The notes: generated from the sequence alone by a model not told the origin. A stretch of DNA of 64,000 nt from Euglena gracilis (GCA_039621445.1 CP154957.1:31576399-31640398), one strand, 5' to 3'; shown: positions 11,901-24,300, counted from the first letter of the stretch. Program-made: numbers and translations.

Positions 11901-14900
11901 ATTGTGTGTGTGTCCTTTTCTCCCCATGCTTTCAAATTTTCTCTGTTTTGTTATTTGCGTCACAGACATTGCACAGCAGAATCAGAAGATGGCATGACTA
12001 CAAAGAGCCAAATTAAAAAAAAAGCAGAAGATAAAAAGATATAAGTAAATAAATTTAGAGCTGTCTAAAGATTCAAAATTCAACCACCAAGAGGACAAAA
12101 TTAATGTCTGAAAAAAATTCTTGCTGATTTTTTTGTGATCTTTGGATGCGCTCCATTTTCATGATTTTGCATGGCACAAGACAGATGAAATCCTTGTGTG
12201 TCACCTTTCGACCACGTTATCCAAATTTATATTCATATCTTGCCAGAAAAAGAACTGAACACAACTATGCGTTGACCGAGTTGGACCTGGCTGTGTCTCA
12301 GTTCACCGCTTGCACAGCCAAAAAGAAAAAAATGCTGGGTGGGTGGGTGGGTGTTTTTTTTTTGTGTGTTTCATTCTGGCCTGGGCATGATGTGTGCCAA
12401 ACCTCAGATGGCAAGGCTGAACCGGCGAGTGTTTTTGTAGCATGAAAAAACGTGCCGGGCAAAAAAAATCAAAAATCAAAAAATCAAAAAATCGCGAATG
12501 AGAGTTTGGGATCCCCGGTTAACCCTTTGATACATCTGACAATGTTTTTTTTTAAATATAATTTTTAAGCAATCCTAATTTGTACCTAAATTAGGCCAAA
12601 TGCCAAATCCCTTACCCGAAGCCAGTAATTCTAACCCTAACCATACCTTGGAGAGGTTTTCTGCCAATCATACGTGTCGGGTTCATCCCCGCCAAGGAAT
12701 GGGATACAATGTGGTCTCAGAATGCTGTGGATTTAATTGGCTTTTGCACAAATCAAATGAGCAACAGTCAGCATTCCTGGAACAGAAACACTCACTCACA
12801 CAGAAATGATGTCATCCTCCCCAATTGTCTCCACCCCAAACCCCGATCCCTGGGGAGGGGGGTTAAAAATGCTCCCTCTTGAACAGCCCCTCGCGAGGAT
12901 GCAACCTCCTTAAAAAGAAGCTGTCCCTATTCAGCTCACTGGGCCCCCAGCCCAGTGGCTCAAAATTGCATTCCTTTTTGTTGTTTTTGTTTGGTATTGG
13001 GAACAGCGCGGTCCAACCTAGAATACACAAAATGCAAAGATTCAATGCATTAAGCACATCGCATTCGTTTAACAACCTAACCTACGCCTAACCCCAGTTA
13101 CTTCTAATTTTAGATTTCCACAGGGGGAAGAACGTAGTCTGCTCACAATTTTGAGAAAGTGGGTGTTCTGGCACAACGTGCAACATATATTTGCCTTTTT
13201 TCGTGCATACCCATCGTCCTCTTATGGTGGAATATTGAACCTTTGCTTCTTGCTCTTGGGCAAGAGCCTCGCATTTGTCGGTTGGCAGCACTGTACTCAG
13301 GGACCACCTGAACATCAGAAAGTTTACCTTGTATATTTTTTCAAATCTCGCTTCTGTTGATATTGCTGGCGCTGCCAACATTTTTTCTGTGTTGCATTAT
13401 CTGAGCATTCTAAAGGATGCCCAGATAACAATTTTTTTTGGAACAGACCAACCAGATTTGCTGCACCCTACGCTGGTTTCTGTTGGCACCTCAGAATACT
13501 CTGTGTATATCTGATTCCCTTCTCCATCTTTGAGGTCCAGAAGAAATATATCTCGGCGCAGGGCATTGTCACCCCCATCACCTGCATCACCCTCCTGGCT
13601 TGTGCATTCCATGCAGTTGCAACCTACGTTTTAATTTGGCCTTGTGGATTCGGCTTTGTTGGCAGTCCTCTTGCACTGGTCCTTTCATTCAGTCTCATGG
13701 CGCTTCTTGGTTTTCTGTATATTGCCTTTTCGGAACACCCTTAACACACTCGTTGGTTGTCTTTGGGCCAGAACGTGTCACAAAAATGATCCACCTTATA
13801 TTTCATTTCAACTTTTTCTCCCAATCTCTCCTGCAATTCTTTGGCGTTCTGATGGTCTTGAAAACAGGATTGTATACAACCATGATATCTTATTTACCTT
13901 CCACCCCGTTTGTCTTTGGCACAGCTTGTCCATGCCCCCCCCCCCGTGTCAACTGCATTTTCCCCTTACCAAAATGCCATCCTTCGCATGGTGCTGGTGC
14001 CAATGATATGGCATGTTGATGGCACACACCCCGTGTCAACCGCACTTTCCTCGTATTTTGGCTGCCAAGGACAAGGTGGGGGGTACATTTGAGCCATTGC
14101 CAATGTATTATTGAAAACACTTCTTCATAATTGCTTGAATTTTAACATAGCGACAGAGGCATTTCAGCACTGCCGTTTTTATTTTATGTACATGCTCTTT
14201 CTGTTGTGATTGAATGTCATTGAATGTCCAAATCAGTTCATCGCTTAGCGGAGCACCCCATCCCCCAGAGGAGGAGCTCCAGCCAGCCAGCAGCGTTTCC
14301 CCAGCCCGGACCCCCTCTTCCCCAGTACACGAGTTTTATTTATTTTCCAGCTGCCCGAAGGGCAACCAGGCAAAAATCAGTTGGAAATGGGCTGTCCAGG
14401 TAAAATTTTGGGTCAAAAATGAATTTGTTTCATTGGAAGCTTTGGAGCATTTTTGCAGTTTCGATTTTTTTTTTGGTTCGACCCCAGCCCGTTCCGCCCG
14501 GGGGAGGGGGTCGGCCAGCCCCCTGTTCCAACCAGCCGATTTTTTCCAGCTTCTGGGCTGGGCCCCCCACAAGGGGTTGCTTAGCGACGTCGTGGTGTGT
14601 GGCTGCATTCGTTCATGCCACGCAAGGGTGTCCCGCGACCACTGGCACCGATGTTCGCCATTCGCCGCTGGCCCTGACCCCTACCGCTGCTGGGGTGGGT
14701 TTACGATGGCTGCGTTTGAAGGCTGGGACCACACCCTGGCTCAATTACTGTCCCCCCCATCATTTCTTTCCAGGATGAAGCTCTTATCCGAAGGTCATCT
14801 TGAAGTGTACCGTAATTATTTTGGGTTCAATAACCCAAGAAAATGGGAATCGAGCACAAAAAACTATTTTGTCTGAGCTGACACCATGTGTGTGTCATCC

Positions 14901-16330
14901 CAAGCCCACTAGGAGGAAGTACCCCCCCCCCAAATAACCCCCCCCCCCCGGTGTGTTATTTGGGCACCTGAGCTGGGGCCCCAGGGGGGGGGGTGTTATT
15001 TGGGGGATGTTATTTGGGGGGGGGGTTATGATACGCCTCTGTGGAGCAATTCCCCTACAGATCTGCATTCAAGTGAGATGTAATTTCCTGTTTTGTGTTT
15101 ATGCGGGTCAGTTCAAATAGATTGTTTCCAAATGTGTCCATGCATTGTGAGCACCATATCCTTTTTGTGGGTGTATTTGGCAGATGGCCAATATCTGTGA
15201 GCACCTTAGAAGTTATTGGTCATTGAGTTTTTTCCCTACATGTCACCCTCACCAATGAGCGATGATGTGGTTCAGTCCCGTTCCTGAAGCTTGGGGTTGG
15301 TGGCACAGCACAAATGTGTTTTGAGTGGTGGGCTTTCGAGGTGCTGGTGGCCCTTTCAGGTGTGATGGGGCCAACCGCCCTTGCTGCGACGTCCATCGCC
15401 ATGCAAATGTCCACAGTGGCTTATGGTCAGGGGTCGATGCTCAGAAAGGGCAATACACATGGCCTACATTTATGAGCCCTGAGATATACCCAGTTCATAT
15501 GGAGGAATAAATTATTTCGTATGAAAGTGTGAGTATAAGAACTGTTGTAAACACATAAGCAAAATTTTTGTGCAATATGGGGCTCAGATGGATTAGATTC
15601 AAATCACATAATGTTTCCTCCAGGAGAAGAAAAGAATTGGAAGTATTTTATATTTTGGGAGCAGAAAGCACAAACATTCCTCACCAAATATTAATCCCTT
15701 CAAAAATTCGAAATATTTTTTGATTTTTTTTTGCCAAATTTTTGTTCAAATTCGCCATCTCTCAAGATAATTTAAGGCAATGAAAGCATTTTGGATACAC
15801 ATCTGGAAGGCAAAAAGATTGTTTGCGACTCCCACCTGATACTGGAGCTTGCCTTTTGTCGGAGGGGCATTTGAGCCACCCAGAGTGCAACACCATCCCA
15901 CCCCCCTGAAACCCAAAGGGGCTCGGACTGCCCCGGCCTGGCCGGGCAGTCTGGACCGCCGCGGCCCGGGCCCTGCCCCCAACGTCCCCCTCGGGGTCTG
16001 CATCGCGGCCAGCATCCGGGTGGGCCAGCACCTGGGGGCCGGCTCGGCGAAGGCAGCTCGCCCAAGCCGTTCTTTGGAGCGTTCCCTGTAACACGCTGGC
16101 TTGTTGTGGCGTGCGGTTGGGTTCCATCCCAGCATTTGGGTTGTGGTGGTCTGGCTTGATGCCCCGAGGGCAGCATCAGCGTGACATGCATCCTGAATGC
16201 CATGGCAGTCGGGCAATCATCCCTTGATTTGAGAAGGGGATTTGCGGAGGGGGCATTGAACGACTGCCATGCGCACAACAAAATAGTAATATGTCATTCT
16301 GTTACAATGTCTGTATGCAAGCAGGCGGGG

Positions 16331-16366
<36 letters not shown>

Positions 16367-19300
16367 GTGTGTGTGTGTGTATCAACCTTCACACTCACAT
16401 TTTATTTTCATTTTTCTCAATAGAACCTCCCTGTTTAGCGCCAGAGTGAGCCAATGCTCTCTCACACTGATACCCCCCCCCCCCCCGGCTCGTTTCCACC
16501 CTAGCCTGCTGGAGTTAACATGGCATCGTGAAGTTGGCCTCCCAGGTTGTTCGGGCCAACACGGCAGCAGCCCATGGGGGGGGGGGCTAAACATGTTCTT
16601 CACCCGTTTCTTTTTTTTCCAGACGGAAAGTGCGAACCTCCCCCAAGTAACAGGTTGGCTCCGCCGCAGCGCCTTCGTGGCGGTGGCGCTGAGCGCCGTG
16701 CTGGCCTCCTCCACCGCGCTGCTGATGTTCCTCCTGCGCCCCTTCTGGGTCGCCCTCTTCACCTCCGACCAGCGCGTCGCCCGCCTGGCCCACACCATCT
16801 TGGCCCTGGTAGCTCTCGCCCAGGGTAGCCTCCCGCAGGCTCTGGGCCGGCTGCAGGTTGGAGTTCGGGCCAGGTCAGGCCCAATTTGCTGCCACACTCC
16901 CCGGAAAACTGTGGTGCCCTTAAACCTGTCAGGGCCCCCGATATCCCAACTGTCACGGTGCACAGTCTCTGGTCCATTCAGGTTACAGGTTCCCATGGGG
17001 GGGGGGTAAGACTTAGTGCTTGATCGGCAACTGATTTCATGTCGCACATTGGATGTAAATAACCAAGTCGCCATGTGGTTGTTTGGGGGAGATGATTCAC
17101 CAGTTTTCGGGCCCACTGCAGATGATTCTGCAACTGGGAAGTACGGATTTTGTGCATCTGAAGCTCGCAGAACAATTCAATAAGGAATTTGTTTTTCCTG
17201 AAACAAGTCGATCTGATGTTGTAATTTCAGCAGAATTATATAAGTCACGCAAAATGGCGTGTGCTGTTTCTCCCCCTCGTTCCAAACAGGTGCGGGTTGT
17301 TAAACCCCATGTTTAATGTCACCGCACGCATGTGGCGGTGGATTTTTGTGCCTGTGTGTATAACTGATTTCTTGTGACCTTTTTCCATCATTGATAACTT
17401 TGAGTAGGTGCTCCAAGTTGATTGGCCCATTCAGGAAATGAAATCTTCGACTTATCGATTCGATTTATTTTAAACAAGTGTCACCGGAATTTCATTTCAG
17501 AAGTGGTTAGAAAATATATTTCACACTTTTTCTCTGGGGCATCGTTCCAAAGCGAACCCTGCAGTTAATGGGATTTTTGACGGGATTCACACCCCATGTG
17601 GAGGAGTTCTTCGTGGCTCTGGGTTGCAGGCATATGGTGCCTTGATCAACTTTGTGGGGTTGTGGGTTGTGGGGATCAAGCACCCATTCCAATATCCTGT
17701 CACAAGGTTCTGCGACAAGCTTTTTTATTGTTCATAAACAAGCTGTTTGTTTCCCACCCTAAAAAAAAGGAGTGTGTAAAAAACTGTAGTGCAAGGTTTG
17801 TTGTTGCATTTCCTTCATTTCTAGAGTTTACAATTGTGGCGGGGGTGCCTCTTTTTTTAATTCATCTACACGGGTCATCTCTACCCCCCTATTTGAACCC
17901 CTATTTGGAAGGTTTCAATCATTTCAAACCTTTCTTCACACAGGAGCTGCCCCGTAGAGTGAGGCACATTGCAGGAACCTTCAAGAAAGATCATTTCTGT
18001 TGCTCTCCCAAACATCCCAATTTCTGTGGGACACAGGCAAACCATTCTGACCAGAATAATACATCACATGGGGATATGCAGCAGAAACCCTATTCATTCA
18101 AACATTACGTTGTGTTTTGTAATTTTCTCTTCGTCATCCTCGATTGCAGTCCCACTTTAAAAAAGTTGACCAAAATTTTGGGCCAAACCGCAGCCTGCTG
18201 CCCTTCCACAGCCTAACCAAGTGAAGAATGATTTAACAAGGGAAGTTTCTGTTCTGTTGGCAACCCTTAAACTGATTTCGGTGGGCTCGCGTGGGCTGCA
18301 ACTATCAGCCCAACATTCCAGCGATGAACCTCCTGCGACCTCCCAGCTGTAATTTACTAACCCCCCACACAACATCAGTCCCCCCCCCACAAAATGAGAA
18401 CACCCAGCCAATTGAGCAAAATCAAAATAAGACCCCATAAACCGAATCCCCCCCCGTGATGGCGTGAAGCGCCGGGACGTTGAATATCCCTAGGAAAATG
18501 AATGAAAGGGAAGCACCAAAGTGGAAAAATGTTGGGAATGCTATTTTTTGGAATCCTTGGCAGTCAAAAAATATGGGAATTTTCAATGTACGCAAGTTTC
18601 CATGTGGTGCACAGCGCTGAAAGAAAAATCTTGGAGCTTTTAAGAAATCTAAAAAAGGTTTAGGAAGATTGAGAAAAAAAATCCAAAAACAAGACCCCTA
18701 GCAACGGACCCGAAAAAAGGCCCGGGTCTTATGCTGGAGTAATGGAAATGGGGCAGCAATGGGAGAGGTTGTGTTATACATTGTGGTAAAGCAACAGATG
18801 CTTCAGAAATAATTGAACGGTGCATCTTTGGGCATTTCAGAATGAAATAAATTGATGGGAAAATCTGGGAGGACACACAAACCTTTATGCAGGCATTTCC
18901 TTTTGTGCGAAAGGGGTGTGTGGCTCCAGAAGGAAATCTGGGAGTCTTGGTAGATGGTCAATGTCGCCATTTTGTCCCCCACAGGGTAGTCGGTGAACCC
19001 AAAGAGCTGCCCAGTTCGGTTTGAGGACGTGAGGAGTGCCAGGCTTCTTTTTGAGCCTCCCGGGGATCCCCCCACCCACCTAGCATGGCGCGGGACACCC
19101 CCCCCCCCCGCCCCAGGGGGCAGGGACCAGGCCGCAGTGTTCCAGGAGGGGGCGGGGGAGAACTTGGCTGCAGCCAGTCCAGGTTTAGCAAGTGGAAATC
19201 CTAATTCATCCCCCCCCCCCAGGGGTGTGCTAGCTAGTGGAAAATTTTTCCAAGTGACCGGTGCAGAGCGCCGGAAAGATTTTAAGACCACAGAAACCTG

Positions 19301-20373
19301 CCAAAAAAAATGCCATTTTTGGAAATCCTTGGAACAAAATCATCTTCGAAAAAACCACATAAAAACCCCATTTCCATCTCGGCGCACAGCAACAGAGCAA
19401 TCTTTTCCCGTCGGGAGGACCACCGGACCGCCTTCGCTTGCCAATCATGTTTTTCGGTTGGACCATAGTTCTCCGTGGCCCAACCAAACCAGTTTGTGAA
19501 CGACCACCTGCATGACTGCATTCCACATGGCTCATGGCGGGGGGATCTCCTATGCGCCAGTAAATGCTGTGTAAAAAAGTACACTGTTAAGAAACTGCAA
19601 AAAAGAACAGCTAAAAAACTGCAATCATTGTAAAAGATCTTTCCTCAACCTTCGAAGCTGGCCTCTGATTAGTACCCGGGGAGGGGAAGCTGGGCTTGCA
19701 GCTGGTCCATAATCGTCCAGCGGAATTTCTAGTGGACCCCACAGGGTGCTAGTGGATAATTCCCAGTGACTGGCACAAGGCGCCAGGGTATTTTTTTTAT
19801 ATCCACATGAAGCGCTGGAAGCGCTTTCCCAGTTGGGTGAACCCACAGCACCTCCCCCTCCCCCACTGGGGAGCCGGTGAACCCCTCCAGTTTAAGCAAG
19901 GGCCTGCTTCAAATTTCTGCTGAAATCAGAAAACCTAAAGGTAAATTGCAACTTACCTGTACTGAAAGAATTGTCTGCCTGCGTTCTCTTCCAGCACAAC
20001 CCACTGCAAAACTTCATGATTTTCTGCATTCCTGTTGATCCGTCGTGGGGTGATATTGCAATAGACTCTCAAACAAACAGTCCTTGGCTTTTCTGTTGCA
20101 CAGTAAGTACAGATAACACAGGTTCTCTTGCATCTTCAGTGCACATCCCCGAAGGATGGGTGCTTGCCAGGGATTCCTCTGGGGGCGGGCTTTGCCTTCA
20201 GCGGCTGGGGGGTGTACGGGCTGTGGCTGGGCTTCCTCCTCGGCATCGCCTGCTTGGCGGTGGGCCAGACCGTCGTGGTCTGCTCCATCGACTGGCGGGC
20301 ACAGGCCCACCGGGCTCGCACCCGCGCCGTCAGCCAGGAGGCGGCACCCCTGCTGCGTCGGCCTTCCGCATGA
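8794..20373 (+). CDS. MATE-family multidrug/toxin extrusion antiporter (11 exons)
   Basis: Integral membrane antiporter of the MATE family, expected to export organic cations or metabolites in exchange for H+ or Na+. Exons: 8794-8936, 9280-9356, 10650-10711, 13138-13292, 13495-13716, 14774-14811, 15276-15425, 15919-16068, 16654-16824, 17565-17668, 20140-20373; these add to 1506 bases, about 501 residues, normal for the family. Family landmarks appear in order: TLASQAYG, VGVLAQRA, LALGQEP, YLIPFSIFEVQKKYISAQ, CFEWWAFE, ASIRVGQHLGAG, LFTSDQRV, GGVLRGSG, GLWLGFLLG. Phases agree at all joins except that the ends of exons 1, 3 and 10 have alternatives. Two joins seem to use GC donors. The acidic N-terminus (DDFDEEDVDN) and basic C-terminus are probably cytosolic. 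Confidence 0.92.
8947..9265. mobile_element. Hairpin element filling MATE intron 1
   Basis: CATACAATGCAAGCCACC at the left end mirrors GGTAAAGAATTGTATG at the right. The interior holds TGACTGACTGG and C8-G8 blocks shared with the element at 20594-20911. A direct repeat CCCAACCAT lies just outside at 8928-8936 and 9268-9276. No coding capacity. Confidence 0.6.
9280..9356 (+). CDS. MATE transporter exon 2
   Basis: Follows CCAACCATCAG. Reads LMAAGRLGVEELDGIALGAM, the loop and second helix with the family's G-x-L-G motif, and ends at a GTCTGT donor with one base over. Confidence 0.9.
10008..10274. mobile_element. hAT-like MITE, CAGGGGTTTTTTTTA family, copy 1
   Basis: Termini CAGGGGTTTTTTTTAG and TTAAAAAAAACCCCTG are inverted. 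Flanks are exact 8-bp duplications GCTGTGTG (10000-10007 and 10275-10282). The centre has GGCGCCGAAGGCGCC and C/G runs. Lies in MATE intron 2. Related copies: 38442-38711 and 45567-45780. Confidence 0.88.
10650..10711 (+). CDS. MATE transporter exon 3
   Basis: Acceptor TTTGCACAG. Reads ASFLAGLATALDTLASQAYG, the family signature at the end of helix 2. The 3' end is uncertain: a GC donor after 10711 (phase 0) or a GT donor after 10709 combined with an acceptor at 13159 are both in phase with exon 4. Confidence 0.88.
11471..11546. repeat. (CACACC)n / (CA)n microsatellite
   Basis: CACCCACA-type hexamer repeats grading into CA dinucleotides, inside MATE intron 3. The rest of that 2.4 kb intron shows only short hairpins (11378-11410 around TTAAGAAACCCC; 11764-11900 around GAACGTTGGGCA) and no exon. 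Confidence 0.9.
13138..13292 (+). CDS. MATE transporter exon 4
   Basis: Starts after AACGTAG (phase 0). Reads SAHNFEK, then VGVLAQRATYICLFSCIPIV and LALGQEPRICRLAAL. Ends at a GTACTC donor leaving two bases; intron 4 is only 202 bases. Confidence 0.9.
13495..13716 (+). CDS. MATE transporter exon 5
   Basis: After GCACCTCAG. Reads LIPFSIFEVQKKYISAQGIV and onward through two further helices (ITLLACAFHAVATYVLIWPC, SPLALVLSFSLMALLGF). The GTATAT donor after 13716 precedes an in-frame TAA at 13742. Confidence 0.9.
14774..14811 (+). CDS. MATE transporter exon 6 (micro-exon, tentative)
   Basis: Thirty-eight bases behind an excellent acceptor (CATTTCTTTCCAG), with a GTAATT donor. Reads MKLLSEGHLEVY and fits both neighbouring phases. 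A 49-base block with perfect splice signals at about 14352-14400 was also seen but breaks the phase; it could be an alternative exon. Confidence 0.5.
14923..15030. mobile_element. Short C-run/AAATAAC inverted-repeat element
   Basis: Left end CCCCCCAAATAACCCCCC mirrors a right end in which GTTATTTGGGG occurs twice in tandem. A larger relative with TATTATTT units lies at 46013-46395. In MATE intron 6. Confidence 0.5.
15276..15425 (+). CDS. MATE transporter exon 7
   Basis: Reads PFLKLGVGGTAQM, CFEWWAFEVLVALSG, then ATSIAMQMSTVAY: the second-half inverted repeat of the MATE fold with its conserved E-W-W-x-F-E core. Acceptor GTGGTTCAG, donor GTCAGG. Confidence 0.93.
15919..16068 (+). CDS. MATE transporter exon 8
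   Basis: Contains VPLGVCIAASIRVGQHLGAG, a diagnostic MATE helix. The acceptor (CCCAAAG) that keeps the phase adds about 20 GC-rich residues before this motif, which relatives usually lack, so the true start may be later. Donor GTTCTT after 16068. Confidence 0.8.
16332..16380. repeat. (GT)n microsatellite
   Basis: About 24 GT units with one interruption, in MATE intron 8. Confidence 0.95.
16654..16824 (+). CDS. MATE transporter exon 9
   Basis: After AAGTAACAG. Reads WLRRSAFVAVALSAVLASS, then FWVALFTSDQRVARLAHTIL, the family's LF-x-D segment, then ALVALAQ. GTAGCC donor after 16824, in phase with exon 10. Confidence 0.9.
16893..17008. repeat. Diverged fragment of the GGGAAACTGTCA element
   Basis: Recognisable but mutated pieces: CCCCGGAAAACTGT, AACCTGTCAGGGCCCC, and a right end of CAGGTTCCCATGGGGGG followed by GTAAG. 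Same family as 7993-8279 and 47094-47398. Lies in MATE intron 9. Confidence 0.5.
17565..17668 (+). CDS. MATE transporter exon 10
   Basis: After AACCCTGCAG. Reads NGIFDGIHTPC, then GGVLRGSGLQAYGALINFVG, the most conserved MATE motif. The donor is unresolved: GT after 17668 joins exon 11 at 20140 in phase; a cleaner protein join at 17672 to 20171 would need a non-canonical donor. Confidence 0.88.
20140..20373 (+). CDS. MATE transporter exon 11 (terminal)
   Basis: Reads GIPLGAGFAF, then GFAFSGWGVYGLWLGFLLGI, a last helix, and a basic cytosolic tail ending RPSA and TGA at 20371-20373. The acceptor is at 20139 (phase 0) or 20170. The preceding 2.5 kb intron shows no further exon. Confidence 0.9.
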   Translation, partial: CTSPKDGCLPGIPLGAGFAFSGWGVYGLWLGFLLGIACLAVGQTVVVCSIDWRAQAHRARTRAVSQEAAPLLRRPSA

Positions 20374-20593
20374 CCCGACACTCGACGATCCCACATGTTT
20401 CTTGCTGCGCGTCCCCCATTGCCAACAAAGGCTCTGGCCAGGGGCGTGTTCAGTCAACAACAACACATTTTTTGCCTGGCCGCAGTGATTTCACTCGGGC
20501 CGCTTTGCGGGCCCCACAGCACGTGGAATCCTGGCTCCACAAAACTTGTTGCCTGGACACCCCGTTCGGGCTGGAGCCTGGTTGTGTCAGGCT

Positions 20594-20911
20594 CATACCA
20601 CTGCTTAAGGTGTGTCCAACCCCACTCTCCGGGGGGGGGGTGAATGACTGCCTTTTTTTTGGAGTGACTGACTGACTTGACTGACTGGGTTTTTGGCTCC
20701 AGACCCCCCCCCCCCCGGGTTGGACAGGATTGGCCAAAAGTGGCCACCGGGGTCAAAGGCGCCTAATTTTTTTTGGATTTTTGACCAAAATCTTTTTTAC
20801 TTTTGGCCCTTTGGTCGATTGCCCAAGGGGGTGGCAAGTGGGTGACTGGTTTTCAAAGGTGGAAAGCGACACCCCCCCCCCCCTCTCCCGGGGTCGGTAA
20901 GCAATGGTATG
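20594..20911. mobile_element. hAT-like MITE with TGACTGACTGG core
   Basis: Ends CATACCACTGCTTA and TAAGCAATGGTATG are inverted. Exact 8-bp duplications GTCAGGCT flank it (20586-20593 and 20912-20919). The internal TGACTGACTGG and C/G blocks are shared with MATE intron 1 (8947-9265) and with sequence near 32240 and 33190-33480. Confidence 0.85.
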
Positions 20912-21319
20912 GTCAGGCTTCAACAGGCTAATTAGTTTTGTTGAAGGCCGACTTTTTACTATGGATGATAACAGGTTTTTTTTTTAAAGAAACGTTGCAC
21001 ATCCCTCAGAAGGGTGGGCATTTTTGGACCCTGGGGGGGATCAGGTTTTTGGGTGGCAAGTGTCACAGCACACCTCAGGCACCGAAGGAATTTATGTCGG
21101 ACCCAGACCAACCCCACCCCCAGGTTTGTTCCCCCCCCCATTATTGAACCCCCTCCCCCGGGTTATTGACCCCCTGGGCTGTTTGGCACATTTTAATCCC
21201 CCCCCAAGTTGACTCAAGTTGGCCTAAGTTGACCCACTCATCTGTTGGACCCAACCTGCCCCCAGGAAAAAATTTTCTAGGTTCAAGAACGCACCAGGAG
21301 GAATGTTTGCCCCGCAGAA
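20912..21319. other. Intergenic stretch between the MATE gene and the next gene
   Basis: No exon or promoter motif that I can support. Contains C-runs and GTTGACTCAAGTTGG-type short repeats. Confidence 0.4.
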
Positions 21320-24300
21320 ATGTCTTCTTTGTCTGACGAAGTGGGTGGGAAACGTCGAAAACACGCAGTCTCCAAGGTGATGTCCAATGGTGATAGGGTG
21401 GCTCGAGAATTCATCCAGTTATGTGGCGTGTGAATCCAAGTATGGGGAAAGCCCCCCCCCCCGGGCTGTTGGGCCCAACCTGGACGCCTCTGCCTCGCCT
21501 TGACCCCCTCCTCATTTGAATACGGGGGGGGGGTGCGTCAGAAGAAGCATGGATGGCCCTCAGACTGGGGTTAAAGCTGACCACTTGGGGCCACTATATG
21601 TGACTGTGCTTCTGCAGAGGCTCTATGGAGGCTCCATCAGGGAAGCAGGGAGGCAGGATTCCGCTGTTGTTGTAGAGTCCTGCTTTGCAACAATGCCATC
21701 TCTGCAGCAAGTCCTGCTTGGCGACAACAGGCCTCAAATATTGCAGCTGATATGTGAGCCTGCATGACTGGCACATTACTTTGCAGTCTCCACATCCAAG
21801 GATCGGAGTCTTTCTCCCATTTCCCATAGGTCCTGTGACTCACTGGCCGTCATCGTTGTTGTTGCATTCTGCGCTGTGTATTGCTTTTCTGATACCAAAA
21901 TCCTCTCAAATGTATTCGGCAGGGTTTCCGCATCGCTTCCAATAAATATTTAGTTATGATTTTTTCTATGGGGTGAGTAATTTAATGTCTGCACCCACTG
22001 GACCAAAATAATTGTTCATGAAGCAGGAGTCAGACAAAATACACATCAATAACATAGGTCCAAACACCTCCAGACATTTGGTATTTGTTAAATTTGCCGG
22101 GCTCTTTTTGAACCCAACAAGGTTGATTTTTGCTGATTCCAGTCAATCACAAACGAAATGTTCACCATATGACAGGTGGGGGGAATTGTAGTATCACCTG
22201 GTGGAAGAGCATGGTTAAATGGAGATTGTGAGTGCAGTTGATGGGCTGCATAACTGAAGTTGCACCATTTTTTTGCATCAAAGTTGCATTTTCGCATTGT
22301 CATAATGACCGTTTCGTATTTGCATGTCGCATTTCAAAAGTGTTCGTCTCCACACAGTGCTTGCAACAGGACCATTTGTTTGCACATTACCTCTCACTGT
22401 CAAAGGTGCAATCTGGAGCATTTCCGTGCCTTGGTCAAGGGGGGGAACGCCAATCAAGTGCAGGTTCATTTTAGACCAGGCACCAACGTTTCTTACAAGT
22501 CCAGCGTCCCTCTTTTCGAGGGCACTGACAAAAAGACGGCATTCATATGCCTCCACCCCATCGCCCTCACCCCTTCGGAATTGAGGACCCAGGGGCTCCA
22601 GTGCGGGGACGTTGAATCTTTATGTGGCAGTGGAACCCCGTCGGAGGTCCCACAAGTTAACCGTGGGGATATTCGTGGGATCGGGCTAGGGTCACAATTG
22701 TAGGCCTAATTTCAAGCAAAGAATTTTTTTTGGCAAAATTGAGGCCTAAAGTTAGGCCTGAATAAAAGACGGCCGAAATTTGGTCAAAATTGTGACCCTA
22801 TCCTTATCCCAATGGCACCCCCACGTTTTATTGTTTGTGGGCCCCCCCCCCCCCCCGGCGGGTCTCAAAAGTCCAAGGCTGCCATATAAGGTTTTACCAG
22901 GAAAAGTTGTTGCTTCACCCCCAAATATACCCCCCCCAAAATACCCCCCCCCCTTGGGGTCCGACTTCGGGTTCTGAGCTATGACCCCCCTGACAACACC
23001 AAAGGAGGTGATTCTTGGATTGCATCGAAATTCATGGACAACGGTTTTGGCTTCACAGAGATGGGCTCTGAAAGAACTTATCATGTGGAAAATGCCCAAG
23101 CATCATCAAAATCAATCAATATTTTAAAAGTGAGAGGGAAGAAATTTTTTGCTGTTTTTGTAGTTTTTGTAACCCGACCCAAATCCCAAGGAGCTGTAAT
23201 GTAACCCTTAATGTAACCCTTTCGAGCTGTAATGTAACCCTCCCCAAATATCACCCCCTCCCCCCCTTGCCCTGGTCTTTGGGCGAAAAAAGGAACACAC
23301 AGAGTTACCTTTTGGGGAGGGGTCAGTTCTACGGGGTTTCCACCAGAAATAAAACACAACCTTTTTTGGCATTTTGGGCGAATTATTCAGCAATTTAACA
23401 GTTAAATTTTTTCGAGTTCTTTGGTAGCTTGTTCTTTTTTCCATTATTTTTGAAGAAAGGATTTTGCTGAGTTTGGTCTCCAACCACGCCGCGATGTGTG
23501 TTTAGAGTGCAAATTGTACGATTTCCATATCTGCCTCTGTTGCTTGACGTTTTCCCACAGAGCGAATGGCTTTCCGGAAATGCAATAAATGTGACCAGGT
23601 CAAGTCTAAGGAGGTGTGAGTTACATTACATTACTCTTACACTTGTTTACACTTATTTACACTTGTTATTACACTTATTATTACAATTATTGCAATTACA
23701 CTTGTTATTACACTTGTTTAGATCAGCATCTGCCTTCCTCTTTGAAACCCGCCCAGAATTTACTTCTTTTGATCATTAGTGTGTTTAAATACATCGAAGA
23801 GCCCATTTGGAAAAGCAGGGGCAGGGTTTGATATAAGGAGGGCGTACATGGTTTAGGTGGGGGGGTGTCCCCCCCCCTCCTGGCCCACAGGGGGGGGGGT
23901 CCGGACCACCCCCCACCTGTCCTTATATTGAACCCTGAGCAGGGGTCTGCAACGTCCAGCGGCAGTGAAAGGAGTGTGTTTCTCTTCAAAACTGTGATGA
24001 TCCAACCAGTTGGACACAATGGGAGGGTCCAGCTCGCCTCTTCGTGAGAATTGGCAGCACCCAGGGGGGGGGGCAGGGGTGTGGTGCAGTGGCTGCACTG
24101 CAGCTAGACCACAGTTTTTTTAGTTGGGGGTTGCGGTTTTTGGAAGGCACCTGCCCTCCAACCACCCCTAAATACCCCCCCCCCCCGGTTGGGGGTTGCA
24201 GCTGGCCCAGGTCGGATTCTTTGGCACCTGGTCGTTCGACCACCTCCGGGTTGGGGGTTGCATGTCAGGGGGAGCGACACCCCCTGGTCGGGGGTTGTAG

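Noticed and set aside
21543-21767. 75-codon plus-strand frame (QTGVKADHLGPLYVTVLLQR)
   Set aside because: It lies in the first intron of the zinc-binding protein model without good splice signals; could be a repeat relic but nothing supports a gene.
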